NCBI GenBank assembly: GCA_026874595.1
Contig: CM049321.1
Coordinates: 16,319,979-16,383,978, forward strand
Length of the DNA stretch: 64,000 bases
Origin: Sipunculus nudus
Lineage: Eukaryota; Annelida; Sipuncula; Golfingiida; Sipunculidae
Direction: 5' to 3'
This document shows positions 33,443 to 45,896 of the stretch, in pieces (the stretch's first letter is position 1; each line of letters starts with the position of its first letter). The position numbers and the translations under genes are program-made. Below the pieces are notes generated by a model. It saw only the letters and a program-made list of their open reading frames with translations. It had not been told where the DNA came from and ran no database searches.

Positions 33443-35494
33443 TAGTACAGCTGTTGCATGGTTCATCTAAAAAGCTTCCTCGTTCCTCGACACGGACACG
33501 TGCGAAACATAGAAATTCAATTTATACAGTAAAACCTTTAAAAGAGGACCACCCTCGAAGCAACTGAAACACCAAGGCTACAGACATCATACGGCGCAGA
33601 AACCCCTGTTAAAACCAGAAGCGAGAATAAATAATTTTTAATGTACATATAATTTTGAGTGATTTTTCCGTTTTTACTGACTTGCACTGGGGTTAGACCG
33701 AGCACAGCCGAACTGCCTTCGGCAATGACCGGAAAGCATGCATCGTGGTCACTCAACCTCAGACTTTTGTTCATATGAATAATGCTTGCTTTCAGTGAGG
33801 GATTTGAGCATGTCGGGCATTACATTTGTACGAGGCTCTCACCCACGTGCATGGTCAGTAAAAGAGAAAAACACAGGTTTCTCGCTTTATGAAATGGAGA
33901 GTTGAACCCAAGAGGATTAATGACCTAATTTAAGGTCCCAATTTCAGGAATAGAGTTGGGTATGGGGTTGCGGGGGTTTAAGGCCTCAAAATGTGTCTGA
34001 TACGATGAAAAAAAGGTTGCGGTGGCTGAAAATGGGATACGGACCCTCTGCATGGAGTCCCGTTGGGTCCGCTTCTGCTACTTACGATGTATGCATATTT
34101 CTGTTTCTTTCTACAGGAACAGTTTCCTTGCAACGTACATTTAATAAATCTTTCATGTGTTCCTCAAATCAACCTTATCTTTATACGTCCAACGATAGAA
34201 TCCAGTCAAAGATTATCGAAAACCGGAATGCCCCCCGTCTCATTCCGTTTTGCAATGTAAACATCACGGATTCGGTCTTCAAGGTAAACATACCGGGGTA
34301 TGAATTTCTTGCCACGAGCACAGCGCAACAAAATAAATGTAAAATTATTTATACATATCTTATCGAGACAGTTTCCCACTGAAAACCTGTATTTTCGTTA
34401 ACTTTTAAAAAATGGGCAACATTCCACATCTCAGTTAATATATCTCGGTATTAAGCCCGGTAAACCGGGTTTATCAGCTAGTGACTGATAATGTGGGTGG
34501 AAATCCCACTATGCAGAACATTGGACACGCTTTTGTATGGTGAACAGGTAGACCCAGTTGTGGCTCTGTTAAGGGTTGTGGTGAACAGGTAACATTCCTT
34601 AGCGTACACACAAGTAGGCGGTATCGGAGGTTTGGATACAGATGGTATCTTACAGCAAATACATTCCTCTCAGGGTGCACCTTTTGCCATTTGAATGAAT
34701 TCTCAAAAATTATATAAAAAATAAGAAGCTGTGTCGACGATATAGGACATTTTCACCCCACATACCGTGTTACCGTATTCTCGTATACTGCGTAGTTTGT
34801 AAAACTATTATCATTATTAATATTTTGGCGCAAAAAATCCATGTTCTCGAAGTCTGTATTTTGCAGAGGTTTTACTTAAGTGAATTTTTTTTTCCTGATT
34901 TCGGGCCGCATCAATCCAACATAGACCAGGAACCGGGGATGAAAAAGTATATTCAGACAGATTTCATGTCAATAGAAACAGGTGCTCTTCTATTTTAAAT
35001 AAGACCTCTTCGACTAAGAAATTGTGAGACGGGCGGAATGCGCATTTTAACTTTCGAACCTGACAAGACAAAAATCATTTTACATTGCACTCGCACATGC
35101 TTATAAAATGGTACTCATGCCATTAAGCCCTTAGCAGATACACATTCATGTGTATATACTTTCGTTTGGATCAATTCTGGTCCAACCTATTTTAATGGTC
35201 AATATCTATATAAACTTTCCTCACAACGCGTATACCTACGCCACAGGTGTATTCAGTAGCCTCTGTGCATAATTTCATGCCTCACAGTGATGTTAGGGAT
35301 TGTGAGCGGCTCTTGTGTGTACGATTCGGGGAACATTTTTTTTTTTCAGATGAATTGTCATTGTAACAGGTTGCGGTCTCTAAAGCCCTTGTCGGGCCGA
35401 ATAACGAAACAAAAACTTTATTTCATGAAAAAAATGGACATGGAAAGCGAAAATTTAAACATTTTCATGGTGTTGAGGATGATTTAGATGCAAT
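33443..35494. other. Intergenic DNA without a confident gene
   Basis: Frames at 33538-33774 (minus) and 33993-34382 (plus) show no known domain. A 30-bp hairpin motif at 33703-33735 is shared with 50618-50650. Confidence 0.35.
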
Positions 35495-35850
35495 AACAAC
35501 ATGAAACAGAACAAGCGAATGATAAAGAAGCCGGCGAACCAAAACATATACAAAAGCGAGGGAAAACCGAAATGGGCGTATGAAAAGCGCATGATTAACG
35601 AACCAATAGCGACACGGGCTAACTTAAAGGGACCCAATAGCGACAAAGGCGAATTAAAGGCGACACAATCATGGCTTGACCGAATGAATACCGAAACCAT
35701 ACTGCAGTGAGCGAACTAAAAACGAAATAGAACCAAAATCTTTATTTATGAAAGCTGGGCGACTCAAAAGCGACATGATTCTCTCTCTGAATGAAAACCG
35801 AAGTCCGCGAATCAATTCAGACATTGGCGCATGATAAACGACAGAAAAAA
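35495..35850. repeat. Degenerate CGAA/GCGA-rich repeat
   Basis: A and G rich, with irregular recurrence of GCGAAT, AACCGAA, TAGCGACA and GCGCATGAT words and no fixed period. The two-strand ORFs here are not gene-like. Confidence 0.3.
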
Positions 35851-36089
35851 GGGATTTAAGTTATTGATCCGCCTTTCATTCGCTTTACCGGTGTGATAGA
35901 TGCTTAACTAAGCGAGAACGGGAACTTTTCACCACAGATCCAGTACGACAGACGTTGTCACTGATTGCCCAGATAGGTTCTGATAGGCATTAATATTTGA
36001 TCTCCTTTAAAGCACATTTTTCAATGTATAAATTGTCCATAAATTTAATTCACGATAGGCCTTTTTTCGGGATGAAGTGTGCTATTGAA

Positions 36090-37760
36090 TTTTAGGCCCA
36101 TCAGAAATGTAATATGGCGATCTTAGGTTTCTAAGATGTTTGGTAACACTGAGGGGTACTTACAAGCCCTATAGCTCAAAGGATATGGGTAACAGAGACC
36201 TAATTTCAGGTTTCAAACGGAGATTTTGCATGTTTAAATTAGAAGATTCTAGGCTGAATGGTTACAAAGTGTAGCCTGTTAACAGATGACGGTATCTTTA
36301 TAGGTCTAAAAAAATAGAGAAAAAAAAATAGAAAATACAGGTGGCGCCACCATTTTAAAAGAAAATGCATAAAAATTTGAAAAAAAAAATTCCAGGTGGT
36401 GCCACCAGTCTACAGGAACTAATGAAACATTCCATGACCAATATCCATACAAAGAACCATGGTGATCAATGCATTAGTTGTTCAGATATTTGAGCTTTTG
36501 TATCAATTTTTTCATTATCCTGGGGGGTCCTTCTGAGCCACATAGCTTGAAGAATATGGGTAACAGAGACCTAATTCCAGGTTTCCAAGAAGACTTTTTC
36601 TGGACCTCTCCGGATGTACAGTAAGAAGATTCCAGGTCCAGCAGTTACGATTCGTTCCCTGTTAACAGAAGACTGCATGATCTTTTAAGGTCTCAAAAAA
36701 GAGAAAACAATTTGTAAAAAAAATTTTTAAAAATGCAGGTTGCGCCACCAGTCTGCAGAAACTGATGAATCATTCCATGATCAATATCCATACAAAAAAA
36801 TCATGGTGATAAATACAGTAGTTGTTCAGATACTTGAGCTTTTTTCCATTATTCTGGGGGATACTTTGCCCCCCCCCCCCCCATAGATTGAAGGATATTG
36901 GTAACAGAGACCTAATTTCAGGTTTCCGAGTAGACGTTTCATGGGCCTCCCTGCAAGAGAGAAGATTCTTGGTCCAGTCGTTACAAATTGTGCCATGTTA
37001 ACAGATGAATGCATCTTAAGAGGTCTCAAAAATAGAGAAATAAATCGTGAACATCGAAAATAAAATACAGGTGGCGCCACCAGACTGCAGAAACTGATGA
37101 AACACCCCATGATTAATACCATTGCAAAGAATTATAGTGATCAATGCAAAAGTTGTTCAGACTCTTGAGCTTTTGTATCAAATTTTCCATTATTCTGGGG
37201 GGTACATCAGAGCCCCATTGCTCGAAGGATATGGATAACAGAGACCTAATTTCAGGTTCCAAGGAGACTTTTCATGAGCCTCCCTGCATGTCACGAGAAA
37301 ATATTCTATGTCCAGTCGTTACGATTTGTGCCCTGTTATTAGATGACTGCATATTTTAAGGCCTCAAAATAGAGATAAAATTCTTAAAAAATCGAAAAAT
37401 ACTGGTGGCGTCATCAGTCTGCAGAAACTCATGAAACAACCCAAGATCAATAATCATGCAAAGAATCATGGTGATCAATGCATTAGTTGTTCAGATACTT
37501 GAGTTTTTGTATCAAATTTTCCATTATTCTGGGGGGGGGGGGGGGGTTGTACTTCGGAGCCCCATCAGAGGTTATGGGTAACAGAGACCTGATTCTGGTT
37601 TCCAAGGAGATTTTTCATGGACCTCCCTAGATGTGAAGTTAGAAGATTCCAGATCCAGCGGTTACGATTTGTGCTTGGTGAACGGACAGACAGACGGACG
37701 GACGCCGGACAAAGAGTGATCGATATAGCTCAGATGACTTTCAGTCAGCTGAGCTAAATA
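36090..37760 (+). mobile_element. Pearl-like tandem element P3, about 340-bp units
   Basis: Four to five tandem core units phase near 36280, 36663, 36999, 37338 and 37680. Each includes AGGTGGCGCCACCA, GATCAATGCATTAGTTGTTC, ATTATTCTGGGGGG and ACAGAGACCTAATTTCAGG. The 3' end has an ACAGACGGACGG microsatellite, ATATAGCTCAGATGACTTTC and AGTCAGCTGAGC, a hairpin with a CTCAG-GACT/AGTC-CTGAG stem. This is the best-preserved copy of the family here. Confidence 0.75.
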
Positions 37761-38826
37761 AAATGACTTGGAACCTGAACTGTGATGATTTTTATATGTA
37801 TCGAATCTTGAGATAATGAATTCTTACGGCCTCAGATTAATCAGTATGAGAAGATATACGCTATTATTCCCATTGAACATTCAACACGGCTGCCAGAAGG
37901 CAATGTAAGATTTTCTTTTGCATACATTCTTACTCAAGAACTGTTCATATCAATGCTTTGAATTTTTATATTGTTATTGGTCTCTATTGGTACACGTGAC
38001 CTATCGTGTTTCAATACCTGTCAGAAATCAAATATACAGGAATATTGATCTTGTGACTTTAAGGAGCATTTAATTGTTAACTTGGAGCAAAATTAGTATG
38101 AATTGGCATAAACTATGTTGACCTCGTTTCCATGAGCTATATTTGGCCACTGCTTAATATACAAGTGAAAAAGTATGAAGACTTCAGCGTTTTTATCAAG
38201 GACAAACATTCCTTTAAAAAGGGTCAAATAAGGTCAATGTGACCTGTATTTACATGCCCTGAATTTGATTGAGTGGAGGGCAGGGTTTCTAGTCCCCCCC
38301 CCCCTTTTGTCATCCATGGTGGACATAACATATCATATCTAGCGCAATTTGCTAAATAAAGGAATGTCATTTTGCCGTGAAAATAGGATTTCATTTCAGT
38401 CAGTATAAAAAATTTGAGGTATTAAGACAAATGTTTTATAGTGTTCCTAAAATATCAATAAACTGCAGTCTTTCAGAAATACCAAAATGACTGATAATAT
38501 GACGCAGGTCACCCGTTTCTTCAGTATTGTGGAAACCAGCCATTAAACGCACAAATTTTGGCCCAAGTATAGAATCCGGCCCACATTTCCAAGATGGGTA
38601 AAAAATGACAGGACCGTCTCATATCAGTAGTAATCTACACAAGCCATGACACCAATAACCCCGTCCATGTAGGCCGGATTCTTTACTGGCTCCCAAATTA
38701 TTTAAAAAACATACAGGTTGTAAGGATTAAAATCAGAATTAAATTGTGGCGAATCCAATGGATGTACAAAATATTTCTACCTTTTTTTGGTTTCTGAAGA
38801 AAGAATGATCCCTCTTATTTTCTACC
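37761..38826. other. Intergenic DNA, no gene seen
   Basis: A poly-C run near 38295-38307; nothing else recognised. Confidence 0.4.
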
Positions 38827-39031
38827 AAAATCAGAAGCGGACCCTGGAGCTGGACCCAGTGCCCCCCCCCCCCCCCCCCTTCCCCTTATCAGCTACTGCA
38901 GACTTTCGAAGACCATTGGTTGCGGCCTACACCCTTCCTTTCCTGGACTTGGGGTGATTTTTTTAGGAATAGTTATGAATCCTCTTTGGGTGGACCCCTT
39001 CTATTCCTAAATCCTTGATCCGCCCCTCTAA
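38827..39031 (-). mobile_element. hAT-like MITE 'AGCGGAT', copy 3
   Basis: Starts CAGAAGCGGACCCTGGA and ends ATTCCTAAATCCTTGATCCG then CCCCTC, which is the complement of the start of copy 1. It has a poly-C run at about 38862-38879. Confidence 0.55.
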
Positions 39032-41300
39032 AATTACTTCAAAAATCGCTTAGATTTTGAAAGAAATCACACACCGTAAAATGAGGACGCCCCCGCCCAC
39101 ACAATTCCCCCAAAAAACGTTACAAATCCTCGCAAGTCGCGCTAACCTGAAAATACTTGCACACCCGGTCCCTCTTTTGACCATTATGCAGGATTTAATC
39201 TCTGGGCATTCATCTCCTTAGTGCGCGTCACAAAAAACTGAATACCACTGTCTGTGTGACCTGGTCTATTACGGAAAAAGGTTGGAAAGGGTGAGAGTGA
39301 AAGCATGTAGACAGAAGATTTACTGTATTTTCCTGATAAATTTTCATGTGACATGCAATTATGAACCGAGTAAATATAATCAGATACAAATTGCAGATAC
39401 ATGGCTAACGGTTTTTCTTTCCGCCTGGACACCTGTGAGCCTGACGCCCCTTCACTATCCCCTATTTATACGGGCGCCATCAAGATTTCGGCAGTCCGAT
39501 CCTGCGGTCCTCGGGTAAGACACGTGTTATTTTTAATTCTCTGGTTAGAACTTAAAATTGAAAATGTATGTTCCTTTAGGAGTTGGATCTGAGTCTCTTT
39601 ACATTTAGAAAGTTTCTAATACTGGATACCACTATTTACAATAAGGGCACATTTTTAAATCTTGCTTTTATAGATATACTAGAATGGGTATACGGGGATA
39701 TTGATCCCTAAGCAGGCGTGCATGCATGGATGTAATAAAAAATTAGCCTATGGTAAAAAAACGGGTCGTCTGTACCCTCCATGCTTTTTTCCTGAAACAT
39801 GCGTTGTGGCTTTGTAGTTTTAACTTAACTAATTGCAACTTTGCAACAGCCATGCTTTCTTTTGAGTGAACGGAATGTAGAATTTCTCCCAGATATTTAG
39901 TCCAAAAGACTCCTGGCTTTGGATAAGGCTTTGGATTAGGCTCTTATTTTGAAATAGTCCTTACCCTTTTTCTTGCTTTTGTGAATACTTTTAAAAGAAA
40001 CCTGAATCGTTAAAGAAACCTGAACATTGTTAGGAAAGTCTAATTTCGGCAAGAAAGCGCCTTGCTGTAGCAAATAGGAATCATTGCTTTGTTTATTTAA
40101 ACACCTTAAACTTGTATATTCTTTACTAAATTGTATATTCTTTACTAAATTTAATAAAAATGAGAAGCAAACACATTTTTGTTTATTCCAGGTGTTCCTA
40201 CCAAAAAAATGATGCCGTTCTCTTAAATGTCTTTTCTTTTACCCCTGATAAAATGTAATGTAGGGTACGGTGACATCGGTTAAAAACATTTTTGTGGAAC
40301 TATTATAAGAGACTGGGGGTTATAGCCATCCCCATGTACGCTAAAGAAAGGTTCTCAACACCTTAAGTGGCAGGAAAAAAAAAACAAGCTACTAGCAGCT
40401 ATTTATCTCCAGCTTCCTTTAGCTACTAGCAGCTTTTATCTCCAGCTTCCGGTCTCCAGCTTCCTCTATCTTAATTTAGCAGTTATTATTTTTATCTGCT
40501 GTCTGCATTACGTATATTATATTACTAGTTAATGTCCGTTCGTATATTATGCGCAAATTTAGAGATCTAATATTATACGCAATTTTGAAATCTATAATTA
40601 AGGGGGCCTGAGACATTAAGAGTAAATAAAAATATTTGCCAGACTTTACGGTCCTCTGTGGCTCTGATAGGTGGAGTACGGGTTCTAATTAAGTCGTTGC
40701 ATGTCCTGCTGAAAGTAAGAGCATATTCTGAAGCCTATGAAATCTCCTTTTGGCAGATCCTTTAAATAATTTAGTGTCTCTCCTATTCTTAGTAGGCGCC
40801 TGCGCCTGATCTTGCAGCACAACTCCAGATTATAAGTTCGAAACGTGTGGAAGTTTGTGTGCTATGCATGTATGCACGCCATGCAGACTTTTTTTAAAAA
40901 GACTATCTATGAATTTAAGGGTTTAAACGTCGCTCTAGGCCCCGATTGTCGCTCTAGGCCCAGACTTGTAAGCTCCTATATATCTCAGGATCTCCTCCTT
41001 GCGCACCCAGCGGTGCGCATGCCCTTGTCCATACCGGTCACATGACTTGTCTATCAGGGCCGTAAATTTCACTGTCGGGACCTGGATGGTGAAAAAAGGG
41101 GTTTGGAAGAAATAGAAACGTTACGTTTTGAGAGATCCATGATCGTACATTTTGTCAGTGTGCCCCCTCCCCTACTTCTAAAAAGAAATCGATAATATAA
41201 ATTAATTCCCGTACGTTCAGTGATTACATAAGGAAATGCAACCCCCCCCCCCCCCCTTTTTTTTAAATTTTCTGCCATAACTATCCTAAACCGGCTTTTA
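39032..41300. other. Intergenic DNA upstream of the dermatopontin gene
   Basis: Contains two tandem units of about 40 bp (40385-40470, AGCTACTAGCAGCT / ATCTCCAGCTTCC) and a poly-C run at about 41240-41256. No exon can be supported. Confidence 0.4.
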
Positions 41301-41306
41301 CGATTC

Positions 41307-41315
41307 TATATAAAA
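41307..41315 (+). promoter_or_regulatory. TATA box of the dermatopontin-like gene
   Basis: TATATAAAA lies about 70 bp upstream of the start codon. That would put transcription start near 41337 and give a 5' UTR of about 40 nt. A TTTCAG just before the ATG could instead be an acceptor for an upstream UTR exon. Confidence 0.55.
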
Positions 41316-41377
41316 TGTACTTTTTTGTGTGACAACAGCGGATTAATATTAACACTACATTGGAAATTTCAGCCAAG

Positions 41378-41697
41378 ATGCAGTCCTCCTTGGTATTCCT
41401 GTTCGTGTGCATTGGCTTGTCAGTCGGCGAAAGCTGGGACAATAACTGGGACCAACCATTATTGAAGTCCTGCCCGGCCGGCAAGTCTTTCAACAGGATC
41501 CGAAGTAAACATGACAATGGGAAAGAGGACAGACTGTATCAGTTCAGCTGTGGAGACGGAGTCGCTGTGGATACCAATAACTGCCAGTGGACTTGGTTTG
41601 TCAATGACTGGGACGGAATCATGAATTTCAAATGTAACCAGAACTTCGTTGTCACAGGCGTCAACAGTGTCCATTCTAACAAGAAAGAGGACAGGCG
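41378..41697 (+). CDS. Dermatopontin-like protein, exon 1
   Basis: Starts at ATG 41378 (context GCCAAGATGC). Residues 1-19 are a signal peptide (MQSSLVFLFVCIGLSVGES). The mature protein begins WDNNWDQP, with cysteines at residues 32, 58, 69 and 86, and the exon ends in VHSNKKEDR at a phase-2 donor, CG|GTAGGT. The spliced product is 170 residues with three D-R-(L/R)-(Y/W) motifs, the hallmark of dermatopontin, a small tyrosine-rich extracellular matrix protein of about 200 residues in vertebrates. Molluscan dermatopontins also occur in shell matrix. Intron 1 holds a pearl-like element. Function as a secreted matrix protein is inferred from family and signal peptide. Confidence 0.92.
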
Positions 41698-41731
41698 GTA
41701 GGTCTTTAAATTTTAATGGGGACTTCACTGT

Positions 41732-42830
41732 AAATCATGAGCTATAGCGATCACCCCTTTTCAGTCGTCTAACGTGCCGTCCTGACGTCCGACCGTTAAT
41801 AATGCAAAATGTAAGATTTTGACTGGTCCTGGCAAATCTCCTTGAAACATGGAATTGGGTCATTGGCCTATATTGTGAGACCAATAGAACAGGTGTGAAG
41901 AGTACCCGAATGTCAAAATTAGACCTTAAGTCTTGGTGACCTATATTTCATGAGCTGCTGGCAAAGAACAAGACTCTAAAACTCCAGTTGAGAGAAAGTC
42001 TCGCAGAACTTATTACTAGAACCTACTACTGTAAGATCTAGGGAGGTCCATGGCAAGTCTCCATTGAATCTCGAAATTTGGTCACAGACGTTTAATAGGC
42101 GATATAAATATGATTTTAATCACGTAAAAACACAAATCAAAACTGTTGGATCTAGAACCCTCTTGACTTAAAATCATAAGTTGGGTATATCACGTTTCAG
42201 GATCATGCCCTATATTGTTAGTTACGGAGGGGAAACGTTTTCGGACCCAGAAAATCCGATGTGGCCATAATCTTTAGTGTTGGATCCAAAAACGCGATTG
42301 AAATGTATCCTTGGAAACCCAAAATAAACTAGGTCATTGTGACTATTTTCTGTGAACATGATTACAGTAACCTATTGGTCACATGGGCACAATTGGTCCA
42401 GTAGGACCTTGAAATTCTTAAGATCTCTCCATAGAGATCCATGGGGGGCCCTTAAAAATTCCTAGAAACTCTAAATAAGGTCACCGTGACCCATGGTCTG
42501 TGAGCATTTAGCACCAGATAATTTAGATGGACACAAATCTTAGCAGTTTGACATTGAACTAGGGGCATAAGACTCGTAAACCATAAGACACATAGACAAT
42601 CTAGGAACCTCTTTGTAAAACTTCTTGGAACCCTATTATGGTCGCTGTATCCAAATCGCTGTATCCTATATTTCAAAAAATGGCCTATGAAACAAAATGC
42701 CTGATTTTGAGGGCCCTAAAAATCATTGATACCATAGGGTCCTTGACAAACATTTCTTTCACCATATCATAAGATTTATAATTAATACATGCATCACCAT
42801 GCGTCACATTCAGCTGAGCGTCATGGGCCA
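41732..42830 (+). mobile_element. Pearl-like element P4 in dermatopontin intron 1
   Basis: Starts TCATGAGCTATAGCGATCAC, like the ends of P1 and P3. Diverged units with CATGGCAAGTCTCC-, GGTCA-TGAC- and AGGTCACCGTGACC-type words follow. It ends near TTCAGCTGAGCG. Non-coding. Confidence 0.5.
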
Positions 42831-43535
42831 CTTCTTGTGACAAGATGTAGTTAGTGGGGATTTCGCTGGCTTCAGTTAAGGGTTCTTTTGTTTTGCGGGT
42901 ATGGCAGATTTTAAGGAAGTATTAGCCATGTTTCATTTCTTTTGCGTTATAACCTGATAGGTTTTATTACTTGGCTTATCTTATTGTTATTACTTAGCTT
43001 ATCAGCAGGCTTATCAGCAATAAGATAATCTTATTGCTTGTATTTAACATATGTAAGGAAAAAAGTTGACCTCGGCCTTTCATTTTCCCTTCAAATCATT
43101 TTTGGCTCCCATCAAATCATTTTTGGCTAGCTGAACAGGTTGATATTGATATTCAGTCTTGTCACAACAATATCGGTCATGTCAGTATTCCTGGCATCAA
43201 TCTTTTGTGAAGTGCTTATTTTGTAATTGGTTATTAACAAGCATTTTAGTGTAAATTTAAAAGGGACCTTGACATTCTGTTGTGAATGAAAGGCCACCCA
43301 CACTTGCTGCTCAGCCGAGCGTCAGGACTTGTGAACCATGTCTCGGACTAGGGTCTCGGACTAGGGTATAGGCGGCGAATCCAATTACAAAGACTAATAA
43401 TTATAAAAGATACTATAGGAAATATAAAAAAATATTTGCATTTTCCCAATATTTTTCCATACCACAAGGTGTATTATAGAAAATGTAATCTAGAAAATGA
43501 TAAATCGTGTGCACTTTCCCCATTTTTTTTTTCAG
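42831..43535. other. Rest of dermatopontin intron 1
   Basis: AT-rich with short local duplications of TTATCTTATTG-like words near 42975-43035. It ends in a long polypyrimidine tract before the exon 2 acceptor. Confidence 0.6.
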
Positions 43536-43691
43536 CTGGAAGTTTCAGTGCTGCCCCCAAACCTCCCAAACTACTCAGAAAGACTGTTCCTGGACAAATT
43601 GGATAAACGACTGGGACGATCCCATGGACTACACCGTCCCCGCAAACAACGTGGTCAGAGGATTCTACAGTGTCCACAGTAACAAAAAGGA
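43536..43691 (+). CDS. Dermatopontin-like protein, exon 2
   Basis: The acceptor is T10CAG at 43535 and the donor is GGA|GTAAGT. The split codon with exon 1 gives Arg, and the frame continues WKFQCCPQTS. It has cysteines at 112, 113 and 124, a WTNWINDWDD stretch, and a second VHSNKKE run. This repeats the 11 residues VHSNKKEDRRW found at 98-108 of the protein, with an intron falling inside the motif both times. It ends in phase 2. Confidence 0.92.
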
Positions 43692-43740
43692 GTAAGTACG
43701 TTTTCCATACTATAATACGAAAATCTTAAAAATTCCCAAA

Positions 43741-43912
43741 CACAAAAATTGAAAATCTTATTGTACTAAAAAAATTTAATCTTATATCCTTGGGTGTTGC
43801 GTTAAAATTACCTCGTACATTAGTGCACACAAAAATTGAAAATCTTATTGTACTAAAATAATTTAATCTTATATCCTTGGTGTTGCGTTAAAATTACCTC
43901 GCCAAGTGAGAA
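43741..43912. repeat. Tandem duplication, 87-bp unit
   Basis: Two almost identical copies starting CACAAAAATTGAAAATCTTA (43741 and 43828) in dermatopontin intron 2. Confidence 0.9.
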
Positions 43913-44554
43913 ACTGACATTGGGTATAATATCAAGCAGTGCAAAGAATGACATTCAAACAATCATGAAATAGAAGTTAACTGTCATTACAGAAAATCCG
44001 TAATTTCAAAACCCCATTAAGTATTGTAGATGAAGTACTAGATGAAATTCTGTCGAGCGCGCGTTCTGATGTGACAGATTCCGCTCGAGCATTTCAAAAC
44101 CCTATCAACATTGATATACCCTCAGTGTAGTATCTTGTATAATTTCTTTAAGGAAATTTCATTAAGGAGATTTCTTAAATGAAAGACTTTTAACATCCTA
44201 AAAGGTCTTAAGGCTTTAACATCCGAATAGGTCTTAAGGTGTCCTTAACTTAAAAAACAATATTCCATGAATATTAAGAATTCGATGTTTGACCTAGATG
44301 TGTATAAAGCATGTTGATAATTTTAAGTTAATAAAGCATATTGAAAATTTAAGTTAAATGAGGGATTTACCTAACTGCGCGCAGTTTAATATGCGGACAA
44401 CCACCCTCTCCTTGAAAACTTAACCTGATATTTTGCTTAATACTCCCTTCCACATCTTCCCTGGGTTTTCAAAGTGTTTGACCGTAATTAATACGAGCAC
44501 AAACTGATTTGGAATTACCTATGCCGATCTTCGTGGAATCGGGGTAAAGCACAC

Positions 44555-44640
44555 TAGTGCGCCTTTCGGGGGTTTCCTTGGTGTTGCACCCAGGACCAGA
44601 AAGTGCGGAACAAAATGCTTGGTTGACACCAGGGATGCTT
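44555..44640 (+). mobile_element. SINE 3' fragment
   Basis: Matches the tail of the SINE at 19105-19375: GCGCCTTTCGGGGGTTTCCT, CACCCAGGACCAGAA and GGTTGACACC. The Pol III promoter part is missing. Confidence 0.6.
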
Positions 44641-45007
44641 CAGACCTGACTTGTGATTAAGAATCTAATTCTGCAGTATACTTGTAAACCAGCATTTAAA
44701 AACCTTTGGCGGCGGTATATCAGCTTCCGCCTCACGGGGGAGGGGGAGGGGGGGGGGGGGGGGGGAGGGATAAGCTTACAAAACTTTCAAGATCCGCCCA
44801 TTGTGCTGACCTTGGGACCCCGCCCATTATGCGGACCCCGCCCATTTTACGGGTCTTCTTGCCGAAGGTCCCTGTCCGTTAATTTCGTGTTTTTTTTTTA
44901 TCGTAAGCATTCGGGAGAAAACCTTTTTGGGTTGGGGATGTTTAGGTTGTTTAAATGTTTTAATAAATAAGGCTGTGTGTTTATTTAAAACAATGATACT
45001 GTATCTT

Positions 45008-45083
45008 CATATTATATGCTGCATCATGTAGCATATTATATGCTGCATCATGTAGCATATTATATGCTGTATCATGTAGCATA
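45008..45083. repeat. Tandem repeat, 24-bp unit, three copies
   Basis: CATATTATATGCTGCATCAT then GTAG, three times. Each unit can fold through GCT-(GCATCATGT)-AGC. Confidence 0.9.
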
Positions 45084-45859
45084 AGACCTGAAGAATACCA
45101 GTCTTTCTCTAACTTAGGAGTCCTTTTTGGTTTTTTTTTTTCAATTATACGCCAGTGTCAATAGATTTACTCAGCAATGCTAAACAAAATTTTTGGAAGT
45201 GTTCTGATAACCCAACGCTCCTTTGACGCTCCAAGAAACAACATATTGAATAGAGGTATCCCTATAATGAATCCGTATAAAAACTTTTTTTATGGCGACA
45301 TTGGCTACTTTATGCCGATGGGGTACTGGCCCATTTTTGACGCGAATTCTTTGGAGTTGCGGTGAAACCTACCTCGTGTCTATGTGCAGTTAAATGGGGT
45401 CCTGGTAAGTGGGGGGGGGGGGGGGACTAATAAAGATTAACAGAAAAGAGGGCACTGCACCCAGTTGCAGGTAAACTAATTACCGGAAGTGCTAGTGAAC
45501 TTAACCCACTTAACGTGAAGAAAGATGAACAAGATTTTACCAGCACAATTCCACGCATAAAAAGGGGGAGAATGCCCAAAATGTCACTCTGCAAATCTAT
45601 ATTTAGCGTATACAATTATCATGCGCGTATATATCTTATTACCAGATTGTTTAGGTGAAAATGCGTTAATCTGAAAGGCGGTTGGGACAAATAATGATCC
45701 TTGTAAGTTTCTTTTGTTAATTAATGTCTTTTTAAGTTTACATATTTAATACTTTTTAAGTATGTACATCATTCTAGGAATCTTTTTTTTGTATAAAAGT
45801 CTATAAAGTCGCTGTTTCGCTGTTTTAGAGGATGTAACTGATTTTTCCCTTTTTTTCAG

Positions 45860-45896
45860 GGATCGTCGTTGGAAGGTCTATATATGCCAGATCTAA
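45860..45896 (+). CDS. Dermatopontin-like protein, exon 3 (terminal)
   Basis: The acceptor is TTTTTTTCAG at 45859. The split codon gives Glu, then DRRWKVYICQI and TAA. The closing DRRW-x-x-Y-I-C is the usual C-terminus of the family and supplies the last cysteine (168). At 37 nt it is too short for ORF tracks, but splice phase and family match make it secure. Confidence 0.92.

Larger units (their letters stand above)
43692..45859. other. Dermatopontin intron 2
   Basis: Besides the two tandem repeats and the SINE fragment listed separately, it holds poly-G-rich tracts (about 44741-44768 and 45410-45425) and three CCCGCCCATT-type tandem words near 44810-44860. No exon was recognised. Confidence 0.6.

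Noticed and set aside
33993-34382. 129-aa plus-strand ORF
   Set aside because: No family features; composition looks non-coding, although a TTTCTACAG acceptor-like site lies inside.
41459-41728. Minus-strand 89-aa ORF over dermatopontin exon 1
   Set aside because: Shadow of the dermatopontin exon.
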